Notes: generated by a model from the letters alone, not told the origin. 64,000 bases of DNA from Stenopsyche tienmushanensis (GCA_008973525.1 WACJ01000126.1:2542001-2606000); one strand, 5' to 3'; positions 11,006-20,779 are shown, counted from the first letter of the stretch. A program made the numbers and translations.

Positions 11006-11850
11006 AAATATATCTTATAATATTGTCTATAAACTATTTGTTATTAATAAATTTGCACTCTTTTTACTAAATATTCGAATACAATCGGGTCCCTCCAATA
11101 TCTCCATATAGTAAAAAAATATGATTTCAATACAATAGCAATTTGAAATTAAAATTCTTTGATAGCAAACTATGTTTGATGAAAATTTGAAACGGACAAA
11201 TCAATTGGATATGCAAGCAAAAAGTCACTTTTCAATTTTCAATCTGAATACTGCGAATTTATGGATGAATGCGCAGTTTTTAATCGAATTTTTCGATCAA
11301 ATTCATCGTTCAAAAGCAAAGAATAGGCTCGACTGACGTCCCTGCAAAAGCAAGGCACGCATCAACGTCAGATAAAATGTATCTACCCCTGGATTGCGTG
11401 ATGAAAGTTGATTTTTCCGACCATAATTAACAGCACGTGAATATTTCCGCTATTGTCGCTTATAATCAAATAAAAGCAAGAATTTTTACGCGGACATGAA
11501 AAGCGGGTAAATTAGCACAGACAGTCGATCGAGCCAACCCCCCGAGTAAGGGTAGGAAGCGTTGTTTGTGCACTTAATTAAATGTTAATCGATCCTTAAA
11601 CACTGTTTAGCTCGGCGTTCGAAAATAATTTCGGCTGTTATGTTACACCTTAAATAGGCAAATTGCGTAATTATTCATCCTAATGAATAATTCATCCCGA
11701 TATTGACTTTAAGCTGCGTGCAATGAGCTTTTTGTATTAATATGGAAATGTGCCTCGTGTGAAGACAACTCATTAATGCGTTCCATATAAATAATAGTCC
11801 AATCAACAAAATGCGTATTAACTTAGAATAAATACAAGCACTGAAGGCTC
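11006..11850. other. Apparently unique non-coding DNA with a homeodomain-like AT palindrome
   Basis: No coding potential and no repeat shared with the window. A perfect 9-bp inverted repeat, ATTATTCAT/ATGAATAAT with a 4-base spacer, lies at 11670-11691 inside a run of TAATTA/TAATGA-like words. This could be a binding cluster or chance in AT-rich DNA. Confidence 0.35.
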
Positions 11851-11859
11851 GTCAAATAG

Positions 11860-12060
11860 GAAATATGATCATTTTTAGAAGCTCATTAGAGAAATGTATT
11901 CTAAAAAACTCAAGGCAAAAATGCAGTTTAAGAGTGTGGTGACCTTTCCAGTGGAAGAATTTACTATGACTGAACAAAATGGCCAACAAATATGCGGGAT
12001 CAAACAAACTGATCGTTAGGATCCCCTTTACACACCAGGCGCACCAACTTCTAAGCAAAT
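11860..12060. repeat. Dispersed repeat V, copy 1
   Basis: The segment GGAAGAATTTACTATGACTG, then AAAATGGCCAACAAATA, then CTGATCGTTAGGATCCCC matches 48810-48900 (GGAAGAATTTACTGTGACTG and so on) base for base apart from scattered changes. At 48.7 kb the opposite strand continues into mariner-like coding sequence, so this may be mariner-adjacent DNA. Confidence 0.55.
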
Positions 12061-12304
12061 AAAAAATCCCCTGGCCTCAGGAGCCCTTGTAACCTTACTT
12101 TCTAGATGACCCTAGTGGTTATATATAATACAATATATTCGTATTCATTCCAAATTTCCTTTAAAATAATTTTAAGCAACTTTGAAGTTACGAGAGTATT
12201 TCTAAAAATAGTCGACCAATCAAAAAAAGAGGGGGCTATTTGTTTTGTTTGTTAAAGTGACAGTCTATTGTTTTGATTGTACTCTGTGATCACGTTCGGG
12301 CATG

Positions 12305-12560
12305 GCGTGTAATCGCGAGGCGCTCATTCATTATGTCAGCGGTCTGAAAAACGGACCGCTTGGATACACAGGCCTTGTGACCAATCCGTCCACTCTCATG
12401 GCTTTTTTATGGCATTTTCTGCGATGAATGATCTGTATGATTACGGAAGCTCTCCTCCCCCGAAGGTAATTAACATAGGTGGCTCGCGCCAAATAAAGTA
12501 GCGATCGAAACTAGACTGCTCACACCGCATAAAACCTATATATTTATCCAATCTTACTAT
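12305..12560. repeat. Dispersed repeat X, copy 2
   Basis: A diverged copy of the segment at 355-655. It shares CGCGAGGCGCTCATTC, a GGTCTGAAAAACGGACCG block, CACAGGCCTTGTGACCA, and the ending CATAAAACCTATATATTTAT. It lacks the poly-C expansion seen in copy 1. Confidence 0.6.
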
Positions 12561-12574
12561 ATTTTTATCTGGTT

Positions 12575-12960
12575 TTAATTTATAATATACCAGTGAATAT
12601 CCGGCATGTGTTGCAATGCTACACCTATTGATTGATTTGTTATGTGTGAAGATGCATCCAAGGTCGGGCATTGTTTTACTTGGCGGGTACTCGCTTTTAG
12701 AAAAAATGAATGATTGATTTGTTTGTTTATTGGATTTGGAGAGGCATATGTTGGATGTGGTTGCTTAACAACACGCGCTTAGTTCGAAAGGCAGTAGTAG
12801 AGCTACGTGATGTATTGCTGTGGGACTGAGAGGTTAGGATGCGTGCGCTCTCCCTAATTTCGTATAGCGACTGGCGAACCGCCGAGCACAACGATGCGCC
12901 AGCCGCCGAGCGCGACCGAACGCAGCCGGACGCCTGACTCTGGACGCGAGACATTGTCTT
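12575..12960 (+). repeat. Family S non-autonomous element, diverged copy
   Basis: It opens with TATAATATACCAGTGAATAT followed by CCGGCATGTGTTGCAATGC, the family-S 5' motif also seen at 60425. About 200 bp in, AGTAGTAGAGCTACGTGATG then TATTGCT parallels the AGTAGTACAGTTACGTGATT block of the other copies. The 3' motif (CGCAATCGGATGAAT) is missing. The GC-rich part at 12820-12950 has an open minus frame of 75 codons that I regard as chance. Confidence 0.5.
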
Positions 12961-13139
12961 AGCTATTTTTTTAGTTCATGTAGCTAGTAACAAACAGCTC
13001 GGATCTGTGGGGGGTTCCCATATTCATTTATTTCAAGTATGAAGTGATGGAATTATGTTTCATCCATGGTTATGAAACGACACAAAACCTCGGTTTTATT
13101 GCTTTAAAACATCGCCAAACACTTTATTGAAACATTTTT

Positions 13140-13430
13140 ACGACGCTGTTTCTTTTTCCATTCTGTGCAAACGCGGCACTCATCTTGCGCACAGCTTTCT
13201 CATATCCAAATTTTCAGTAAAAATGTAATGTTCGGCACTTTTTGAACTGCCTATAACGTCAGCAATTTCATTCGATGATCATCCAATTCCATTTTGTAGA
13301 TTTTCTTTACCATTTCTGGCATGGTCACTTCATTTGGTCGACTACTACGATTTTCGTCTTGGCAACTCGTACGGCCTCGTTTAAACTCTGCCATCTAATG
13401 CTGTTGTAAATGAAAGAGCAGACCACCCTA
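13140..13430 (-). pseudogene. Mariner transposase fragment (N-terminal, helix-turn-helix region)
   Basis: On the minus strand the frame reads AEFKRGRTSCQDENRSSRPN then EVTMPEMVKKIYKMELDDHR. This is the mariner linker W-x-x-x-F-K-x-G-R-x-S-x-x-D-x-x-R-x-G-R-P and the start of the second helix-turn-helix. A stop follows after KLLTL, and in another frame a weak match to the MRKLCARWVPR region is seen (IWIxESCAQDECRV). The fragment covers only the DNA-binding half and lacks the catalytic domain. It lies in the opposite orientation to the C-terminal mariner fragment at 10.5 kb and is separate from it. Confidence 0.75.
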
Positions 13431-14685
13431 GAGTAGAATCTAGTTCGGCTTTGATATTGGTTGGACTGAGAACTTTCAAATAAAAGTATTGTATCACATA
13501 AAGATGCGCGGTGTTCAAATTTATCTCGTATAATCTATCACATATATGAATTATGGAATATGGAGGAGGATATGAGTTATTTTAGTTTTGCTAAATACTT
13601 TTATATAATAAAAATAAATAGAATTTGCTTTCGCCGTACGTGTAATTTACGAGCAAATCCCATTAGTAATGCTCTGTAATTTTCGGAACAACTTACTACA
13701 AAGCCTTTTTAATTATTCTTGGGAACTTCACCGGAAACATGAGCGGCATTCCAGAAATTCGACTCACGTGTTAAATAGAAACGTCCAAGCTTTCCACGAG
13801 GGTAAGTATGGCCCACTGCACGAAAGACCATCGAAATTGTTTGTACACAAATAAAGTGGGTCGCCAACGTTCGTCATTTTCAGCATTGAAGACCCACAGA
13901 TATGCGAAAAATATCTTCGTGAATAAATAATGGCTGATTATGCCAAAGCGTAACTACAAAATTGGTAGAAGAATTCCGATTCCGGGAAAGGTGGGCGAGA
14001 AAAATTTAAATTACATCCGCTGGATTCCACTTCTTGCGTGACCTGACTCACGTAAAGCTCCTTGCTTTAGTCAATTTTCCCAGTACATCACATCATAATA
14101 TTCTTAGTAAAAATATAAATTTATGACGAAAAAAGCCTATAGGCACGAGTGGCCTTGTTCGGGCGAATTCGTGATTGCCATATTCTGCTAGAATTACGTA
14201 CATGTTCCTTAAGCCCACGTATGGTATTGAATAGACAATGGCAAGATATATCGTAGACATCCAATCGGTTCGTCTGCCCCCCAATGTTTCATTAAAATTT
14301 TAACTCAGACGTGTGCTGTGCAGAAGATATTTAATTAAAGATGTACCAAGATAAGTTTCCCAAATTGCGCTCATAATGGGGCCATTAGATCAAAAGTTGT
14401 ATCCAACTTCCCAGGTTATTAGAGTACACGGAATATTTATCGGCTAACTCGTTATGTGCGATTTTTTTGCAAATTCCCAAACTTAAATATTCTCGACCGT
14501 AATAAGCGTGATAAATTTGGTCTTATTATTCATGAGGTATGATTTATTTGACGTGTTAATATCATAAGTAAGTTTGTGATTTATTTCGTCGAAATATGTG
14601 GAACGTGTTTTTGTTGCTTTGATGGAAACGAATGATAATTATTTTTAATATCGGGCTAAGAATGTTTTTAATGAAAATATATTTG
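13431..14685. other. No recognised feature
   Basis: AT-rich with short frames only. No repeat shared with the window was noticed. Confidence 0.55.
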
Positions 14686-14689
14686 CATG

Positions 14690-15110
14690 TATAAAGCTGA
14701 GTAGATCGTCAAGATGATGGGTATTTCACGTTTTTTAAAGGTTTAAAAGAAATCATACGCAGCAGTACAGTTGCATGGTTTATTGCTTCAGGCCACGTGT
14801 AGCGCGGGCTGAAGGGCTCGCCTTGAAGACCATCTGTGTCCCCTCTCTCCCTGTATTGCGCGCCCATCCTTTCTATCTCCGTCCCACACGGGTCCCACTT
14901 TACTTCATCAGACCAATATGCACCAACATGATGCATCCGTTAAACATCTCACGTAACATATTCCCACACAAACAATAGTTGTGCTTATATAAAAACCTTT
15001 GGTGGTGTGTACACAACAAATCTCGAAAGTTTCATCGCAATCGGATGAATAGTATATGAACGTATACAATACATACAAACAACAGACATTCATTTATTTA
15101 TATACAAGTA
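14690..15110 (+). repeat. Family S element, copy with both halves
   Basis: It carries GCAGCAGTACAGTTGCATGG, then TTTATTGCTTCAGGCCACGT, then GTAGCGCGGGCTGAAGGGCT, a variable CT-rich middle, and the 3' block TTTCATCGCAATCGGATGAA followed by TAGTATATGAACGTATAC and an ACAAACA run. The same order is found at 20780-21060 and 60470-60725. It does not encode protein and no polymerase III boxes are clear, so I leave the class open: a non-autonomous Helitron or a SINE-like element are both possible. Confidence 0.7.
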
Positions 15111-15310
15111 TATAGATACTTTCCGAAAAAAATTGGCCGCAAAGCGATATAGCGGAAAAACTGAAATTTAACTGTTGCTAACTAACAATAACACATTACA
15201 TTTTTTTGCCGTATAACGAAACATTGTAGGCTGTAAATCGAAAAATTGTATGTAATGACGATTTACATAATTTATATTTAATTAATAATTTTAAGCATTA
15301 TGTTTATATT

Positions 15311-15325
15311 CCACTTCTGACACTA
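15311..15325 (-). other. Possible decayed tRNA-Leu primer-binding site
   Basis: On the minus strand the sequence reads TAGTGTCAGAAGTGG, one base from the family primer-binding site TGGTGTCAGAAGTGG. The adjoining DNA (15326-15420) does not clearly match the LTR family, so it could belong to a related LTR or be chance. Confidence 0.3.
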
Positions 15326-15790
15326 ATATTATGTAGATGCCGAGTCCCTGAGCCATCTGAGCTGCACTTTGACCCACATTTGCGCTCTAAAATGGACGAC
15401 TGTTTCAGGTCCGCTGCTTATCAGATCATGAAAGTTCCAAACAAAAGGAAGAGATGGTCAGGCGACAGTGTAAAGTCACTCGTCTTGACCAAGATCTTTG
15501 TTGTCCTAAAGAGGGAAACCAAAATAAAGGTGATACTGATAAGATTGCGCATGTGCAGAAAGACAAGAAGTGATCGTAATTGATATTGCAAATTGCGCCT
15601 GCAAAGATCAACAATGGCTTCATGTGGGATGCTATATATCCCACCCTATATATGCGATGTCTTTACGTCAGAATATTTCCACAGCTGCGAGACTCTGATG
15701 ACGAGACGCGATATACTTTTTATTATAGTACTGGTGGAAATCCACTAGTAAAGATTAAATAGTCGTCCTGAAATATTTTTGCTCTATACA
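15326..15790. other. Unclassified segment, probably repeat-derived
   Basis: Less AT-rich than its surroundings. The piece GCAAATTGCGCCTGCAA (about 15588-15604) recurs at about 24102-24118. No recognisable protein in the short frames on either strand. Confidence 0.35.
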
Positions 15791-15792
15791 AC

Positions 15793-16239
15793 TGTAACGT
15801 TGAGGCGGGGGCGTTCTCGGGGGCAGAGTCTCCAGGCGGCTCCCCGCCTCCAGGTGCTCGTCGGGATGAACGCGGTCCGTTCTACTATCGGGCTGTGATG
15901 TTGCTGGACGAATGGATGGGAATCCGAAGGGCGTCGAATGGAAAGACTCTTCCGACTCTATTTATTCCACACGAGAGAGAGAGAGGTCTGGCTGCAGGAG
16001 GGACAACCTCCCGCAGCCAAGGCCAACTGACGACTCTCCCGACTCCCGCTTCCTGCACGTCACTACCCAACCGGTAACGATGCACGCGCAAGAAGCGATC
16101 GGTCGGTAAGCAGGTGCAATGCCTCCACAGGGCCACAAGAGATGGCGCTGTTAAAAAAGCACATTGCACCTGAAGAGAAATAGAAGATGTCACTGTTAAT
16201 AGCGCTACTAGGTGGGGATGGTAAATCACCTACGCTACA
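15793..16239 (-). repeat. Solo LTR C, most complete copy of the tRNA-Leu-primed family
   Basis: On the minus strand it begins TGTAGCGTAGGTGATTTACC and ends CAACGTTACA, giving the expected TG...CA termini over 447 bp. Landmarks in order are ATCCCCAC, TTAACAGTGACATCTTC, the fold-back CAGGTGCAATG...CATTGCACCTG, GACGTGCAGGAAGCGGGAG, CCTTGGCTGCGGGAGG, a GGAATAAATAGA polyadenylation-like motif, and GATTCCCATCCATTCG. No primer-binding site follows, so the internal part was lost, as in LTR-LTR recombination. The flanking 4-mers CAAC and CTAC differ by one base and may be a mutated target duplication. The closest match is copy D at 25.2 kb. Confidence 0.8.
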
Positions 16240-16286
16240 CTACAATGTATTTATAATTTTGTGTAATTTAATGAATGAAACGTTAT

Positions 16287-16290
16287 TTAA
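16287..16290. other. TTAA target site, left flank of piggyBac element
   Basis: TTAA directly outside the left inverted end. It pairs with TTAA at 19870-19873. PiggyBac elements insert at and duplicate TTAA. Confidence 0.9.
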
Positions 16291-16371
16291 CACGTATCGT
16301 GCCGCGTCGGGCACCGGTGCCCGATGACGATTGTTACCAGTGTGCCGTGGCAGGCACCGGTGACTGATGGC
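16291..16371. repeat. Left inverted end and subterminal repeats of piggyBac element
   Basis: The 13-base end is followed almost at once by an 18-bp perfect palindrome, TCGGGCACCGGTGCCCGA (16307-16324), and then by GGCACCGGTGACTGATGGC (16353-16371). Both share the GGCACCGGTG core and recur near the right end. By analogy with other piggyBac elements, these are likely transposase-binding sites. Confidence 0.75.
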
Positions 16372-16663
16372 ACTCGATTTAGTAAAATAGTCTCTGTGCG
16401 CCGTCAGTTACATATTTAACAGTTTTTAATATATAATCTGATAGACATGGTGTTCCTGAACAAGCGGAACAGCAGAACTTTTTTATAAAAAAAACCATAT
16501 CCATAAAAACGGTAGTTATATTCCATGTTCTTCTTCTACGAGGTTTTTATAATTAAACATATACAATATATTAATTTAGATTAATGTATGCATATTTTAT
16601 AATGTTATAAATGCGTTTTAGGTTAAAAAAGATTTAAAAAAGTTTTTTAAGTATAAAAAATCT

Positions 16664-18490
16664 TTATTTTTTCCACACACACATTATTAGATCATGAACA
16701 TTATTTGATAGTTTTATAATACAAAACAATAGAATAATAAATAAAAAATAATGTATAATAAAAAAATAGGCTCTATGTATAAGACACTGTATAAATAAAA
16801 TAAAATGTACTATATTGAAACACGCTAAACATAGATGTGGAAAACCATCACACCCCCCACAATACGTTACAACCTGTTTGGTTTTATTCCTAGCAAATTG
16901 TCTTCCAATGTTGCCATTTAATTTATAGCACCTGGTGCAGCAACGACGAACATTTCGAGATGAACCATCTTTTTTCAAAAGCTCATGGCGCGAACGTCTT
17001 GCAATTATAGATGATGCCGTTGAAATAGATGGCTCGACAACATCCTTACACGACGTTAGATAGAATACGAGTTCTTTTCTAAATTCTACAATAGTGATCT
17101 TTTCTTTTTTTACTTCTTTGAAGATAACTAAAGCATTAACTATTGAAGTATTTAGAAGTAGTTCAAAGGCCAATTTTCGGTACCATTTAATGGTTTTTCG
17201 TAGAGGGCTGCAATAAGATGACATTTGATCCGATAAATCCACCGCTGCTTTAGCTCGATTATAATCGACGATCATTTTCGGTTTTTCGATTTCCCGTCCC
17301 CGTCTATTTTTTACCGTCTCATATTCTATATTATGTTTTGTAGAGAGCATAGTCACATCTCGGGTGTCTTTCCATTTTAATATCGTAATACAATTTTTAT
17401 TTTGTTTCGCAGCTATCTCCCCACGATATAGTTTTTGACTAGTCACCTCTTTCGGCAATCCTTTTCTGTCTATTCTAATTGTACCGACAAGGTGCGTTTG
17501 CGTAGCTAATAGTTTATTAGCTAAGTCTAAACTTGTATACCAATTATCGGTACAAACAGTATGACCCTTCCAAAGTAATGGGTTCATAAGGTTCATTACG
17601 ACGTGTGATGGCATGGATCCCGACACTTGCATGTTTTTGCCACAGTATACTTCCAGGCTGTAAGTATATCCAGAGCCAGTACACAGTTTGAAAATTTTCA
17701 AGCCATATCGGTGCCTTTTGGATTTCATATATTGTCGAAAAGAGATTCTTCCTCGAAAAGGTATCATACTTTCGTCAACACAGACATATTCTTGTGGTTC
17801 ATAACATTTTTTATAATTGATATTGAGATCATCGACAATATTGTGAATTTTTGCTAACCGATCTTCTGGGTTTGCAGTGGTATTATCCGCAAAATGGATC
17901 ATTTGGAGCAAAATCTGAAATCTGTTTCTGCTCATTATACTTTGTGGAAATGTCTGCCTGAAATGAATCTCTTTGCTCCAATATAAATAAATACTGGGTA
18001 GTTTGACGAGTCCCATCCAAATAATTAAACCAAAAAACCTCTTTATTTCCAACTTATTTGTCGGCGACCAAGAATGTGATCTGGAAGATATTCGTTGAGT
18101 TATTTTTTCAATCACTTGATCAGCATATCGATTTGTTTCAATTGCATTTTTTTCAAATATATCATCTGTTACGAAAAGTTGATAAAATTCTTGTGGTCTT
18201 CCTTGAAGAAGCATCTCTTTCGTTCCAGATTTGACTCCTGATGAACTTATAAATGATGTCACTTTAGCCGTGGCACCAACAGGTGCGAACCACTCATTAT
18301 AATCGTCAGAAACAATAAAATTTTGCACGTTATCAATATCATTATTTTCACATTCACTTTCGCTATCATCTGGTAATAGTTGCCGATAACGAATAATGTT
18401 GGGCACGCCGGTGAGTGATTCTTCGTCTTCGGATATGTCTATACTAGACATATTATCAATATCTGATAAAGCATCTGAGGTGTCTGCCAT
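16664..18490 (-). CDS. piggyBac-family transposase
   Basis: A 608-residue DDE_Tnp_1_7-type transposase for cut-and-paste transposition at TTAA. Residues 1-60 are acidic, as usual for the N-terminus of this family. The catalytic core runs from about 100 to 460, with aspartates at D239 (in VDESMIPFRGR), D315 (in TDNWYTS) and D418 (in AAVDLSDQM), each in the expected motif. A C-terminal cysteine-rich domain (about 515-562) has C517, C518, C521, C544, C547, C554 and C557, and ends CFNIVH; it would bind the subterminal repeats. The last 45 residues after HF563 are hydrophobic and AT-codon-driven and have no counterpart that I know in the family, so the native stop may have been lost and translation may run into the 3' UTR. 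The start chosen is the first ATG of the open frame and gives a normal N-terminus. No intron is needed. The product is probably nuclear. Confidence 0.93.
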   Translation of the reverse strand: MADTSDALSDIDNMSSIDISEDEESLTGVPNIIRYRQLLPDDSESECENNDIDNVQNFIVSDDYNEWFAPVGATAKVTSFISSSGVKSGTKEMLLQGRPQEFYQLFVTDDIFEKNAIETNRYADQVIEKITQRISSRSHSWSPTNKLEIKRFFGLIIWMGLVKLPSIYLYWSKEIHFRQTFPQSIMSRNRFQILLQMIHFADNTTANPEDRLAKIHNIVDDLNINYKKCYEPQEYVCVDESMIPFRGRISFRQYMKSKRHRYGLKIFKLCTGSGYTYSLEVYCGKNMQVSGSMPSHVVMNLMNPLLWKGHTVCTDNWYTSLDLANKLLATQTHLVGTIRIDRKGLPKEVTSQKLYRGEIAAKQNKNCITILKWKDTRDVTMLSTKHNIEYETVKNRRGREIEKPKMIVDYNRAKAAVDLSDQMSSYCSPLRKTIKWYRKLAFELLLNTSIVNALVIFKEVKKEKITIVEFRKELVFYLTSCKDVVEPSISTASSIIARRSRHELLKKDGSSRNVRRCCTRCYKLNGNIGRQFARNKTKQVVTYCGGCDGFPHLCLACFNIVHFILFIQCLIHRAYFFIIHYFLFIILLFCIIKLSNNVHDLIMCVWKK

Positions 18491-18909
18491 ATTTTCGTGG
18501 TATATAACTGGTGAAGAATATATTTGAATTAATATATATTTTGAATAAAATAAATAGATTGTTTTACGTTAAAAAAATACGAACCTCTTTCTATTATATA
18601 ATATTTGAAAAAATCTCGCGTGTCACAGTTGCAAGTCACAATCAAGGAACTTCGGGTTTAGAGCACTCAGACCGTCGAGATGGTACGATTGACAATAAAT
18701 GAACCAAGAGCAATATGCCAATAAGTTATGTGCAAAGAGTAAGTATGACTTATAATTTGAAAGCATGATGTTTTGAACCAATAATATTGGTTAGAATAAG
18801 ACCAATAGAAAACGTCTCTTTATTTTGGGAGATGAACAGAAAAAAGTAAAAACAATCGTTTCTATTGAATAAATAGTGAAAAAATGGAAATATCTTCTCT
18901 ATTGTTTAA

Positions 18910-19644
18910 TAGTACTTAAAATAAATGTTCTAAAAAGCAATAAAAAAAGAGTCTTCTCAATTGCATTTTTTAGTACTAAAATCTTTTCAAATATTTAGTT
19001 CCATTTATGGTTAAAATAAACATGTCACAGATGACATATTACATGTAATAAAAAAAGGTCGATGTAATTTGTTACAATGTGGAGAAATTTCAAAATATAT
19101 ATATGAATAGTTACGTGCCGTCTGACTTTTGTGTTTTTCATAATGAAAAAGTAAATTTGAATCATAGAATAAATAATCTGTACACGAAGTTATACTTCAC
19201 GTCAATCGCCAGTGAGTGGTACCACAAATAAGATGTAATTTATCCAAAATGTATATAAATCATCATGTATCATTACAATGTATATATATATTATTCAAAA
19301 ACGTTTATAGTACTTAAAATAAATGTTCTAAAAAGCAATAAAAAAAGAGTCTTCTCAATTGCATTGTCTTAGACTAAAATCTTTTCAAACATTTAATTCC
19401 ATTCATCGTTATAATAAACATGTCACAGATGACATATTACATGTAATAAAAAAAGGTCGATGTAATTTGTTACAATATATTGTGTTTTTCATAATGAAAA
19501 AGTAAATTTAAATCATAGAATAAATAATCTGTACGCGAAGTAATACGCTACGTCAATCGCTAGTGATTGATACCACAAATAAGATGTAATCTATCCAAAA
19601 AATATATAAACCATCATGTATCATTACAATGTATTATTCAAAAA
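18910..19644. repeat. Tandem duplication inside the piggyBac element, upstream of the transposase
   Basis: Unit 1 (18910-19307, 398 bp) and unit 2 (19308-19644, about 337 bp) both start TAGTACTTAAAATAAATGTT and share ACATGTCACAGATGACATAT, AAAAAGGTCGATGTAATTTG and CATCATGTATCATTACAATG. Unit 2 lacks about 60 bp (the segment around 19082-19130 of unit 1). Similarity is high but not perfect, so the duplication predates the latest insertion or is fixed in the family. It lies in the 5' flank or promoter side of the gene. Confidence 0.9.
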
Positions 19645-19651
19645 GATATGT

Positions 19652-19668
19652 AAAAAAAAAAAAAAAAA
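19652..19668. repeat. Poly-A tract (A17) inside piggyBac element
   Basis: Seventeen A followed by a TA-rich run, just right of the tandem duplication. Probably a slippage product. Confidence 0.85.
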
Positions 19669-19703
19669 TATATATGTGTTGCATCCCATATGGACCACAC
19701 AGA

Positions 19704-19869
19704 CCGCGTCGGGCACCGGTGACTGATGGCCTAAAATAGGTTCTATTTAATTTTTTTTTAAATTTTGACCACAATTTATAATCCTTATATATAAATATAT
19801 AATATAGAACTAAATTCATATAATGGCCTGGCGGGTCATTTTTGAAAAATGCCCTTGGCGCGATACGTG
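19704..19869. repeat. Right subterminal repeat and inverted end of piggyBac element
   Basis: CCGCGTCGGGCACCGGTG (19704-19721) copies 16302-16319 and runs on into GACTGATGGC (to 19730), which copies the second left repeat. It stands in direct, not inverted, orientation to the left copies and lies about 125 bp inside the inverted end (19857-19869). Confidence 0.8.
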
Positions 19870-19873
19870 TTAA
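19870..19873. other. TTAA target site, right flank of piggyBac element
   Basis: TTAA directly outside the right inverted end; partner of 16287-16290. Confidence 0.9.
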
Positions 19874-20779
19874 GCCCTTTAAAGTGATCAGATAAATCAA
19901 TGCTTATCGATTCGTGTTTGATTTAATTTTCAAGAATTGAATTTCGTTCTTATCGAATCAAGAACAATGACAAAAAAGTCTTTCTGTCTTAAGTCGTCAA
20001 ACACATATAGCACTTTCGAAGGCACAAAAACGCTCCGCAAACGATAAAATAATAAAGGCATTTTGAACTTCTTAATGAAAATTCTCGCTCCTGTCGGATT
20101 GTAGGGTTATTTACAATAGTAGTCGCGGTAATAAAGCCTTTTTTGTACAGACGGAGGGAGAAAAAAGGAAAGATTGCCGGAAAGCTGAGAAAAATCAGCG
20201 AAGGCTTCCTGTAATGAGTAAAACGAGACGCGAAGAATATTGCCGAAGAAAAGCCCGGTTACCGTGGAAAATATGAAGTGAAAATTTTCTTTATCTTTTT
20301 TGAAACAAATTAAGGTAATTTCGCACGAGAAAAAAAGTAAATCAGAAGGACAATGTACGGAATTTTTATCGACGGCAAAGAATAATAAGGCCAAAAAATA
20401 ATGCTCGTTAGAATTTACAAATTTCGTTTGTGTAAACGTGTTCTTCTTCAACGAAAGTATTTTTTCCACCGAGTCACGTTATGGGATTGGTCTAGCGTTT
20501 TTAAGTACGGTAATGATCACTCAAGTTTTATGCATGGTGTTGAGATAAGTTAGCCTGTTTATTTTATGAGATTTTTACGAACCTATTAAATGTAGTTTCT
20601 TCGAAGAAACGTGACAAAAATGTCAATAGAAATAGCTAATGACTCATTGCATAAAGCCTTTGTTTTTTTTAAATATACTCAAGAAGAATAAATATATAAA
20701 ACAAATAAGGAAAACATGAAAAAAATTGAGATATTGATATCCAATTTAAAATTTTTGGACATTATGCTAAGCCACACGC
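19874..20779. other. No recognised gene; purine-rich plus strand at 20150-20470
   Basis: The plus strand from about 20150 to 20470 is strongly enriched in A and G, and the complementary minus strand stays open for 120 codons (20469-20107). The translation is rich in F, S and L with no domain I recognise. I take the open frame as a by-product of the purine/pyrimidine asymmetry. Confidence 0.45.

Larger units (their letters stand above)
16291..19869 (-). mobile_element. Complete piggyBac-family DNA transposon
   Basis: A 3,579-bp element. Left end: CACGTATCGTGCC. Right end, reverse complemented: CACGTATCGCGCC, so 12 of 13 bases match. TTAA lies outside both ends. The single gene (16664-18490, minus strand) encodes a DDD transposase. 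Subterminal GC-rich repeats occur at both ends: CGCGTCGGGCACCGGTG at 16303-16319 and 19705-19721, and GGCACCGGTGACTGATGGC at 16353-16371 and 19712-19730. Between the transposase start and the right end lies a tandem duplication (18910-19307 and 19308-19644). All parts needed in cis are present, which is unusual in this otherwise decayed window and suggests a recent arrival. Confidence 0.92.

Noticed and set aside
15885..16229. 114-codon minus-strand open frame
   Set aside because: Falls wholly in solo LTR C; other LTR copies do not keep it open.
18511..18702. Upstream exon of the piggyBac transposase
   Set aside because: The 63-codon frame is on the opposite strand and the main ORF already has a normal acidic N-terminus, so no extra exon is needed.
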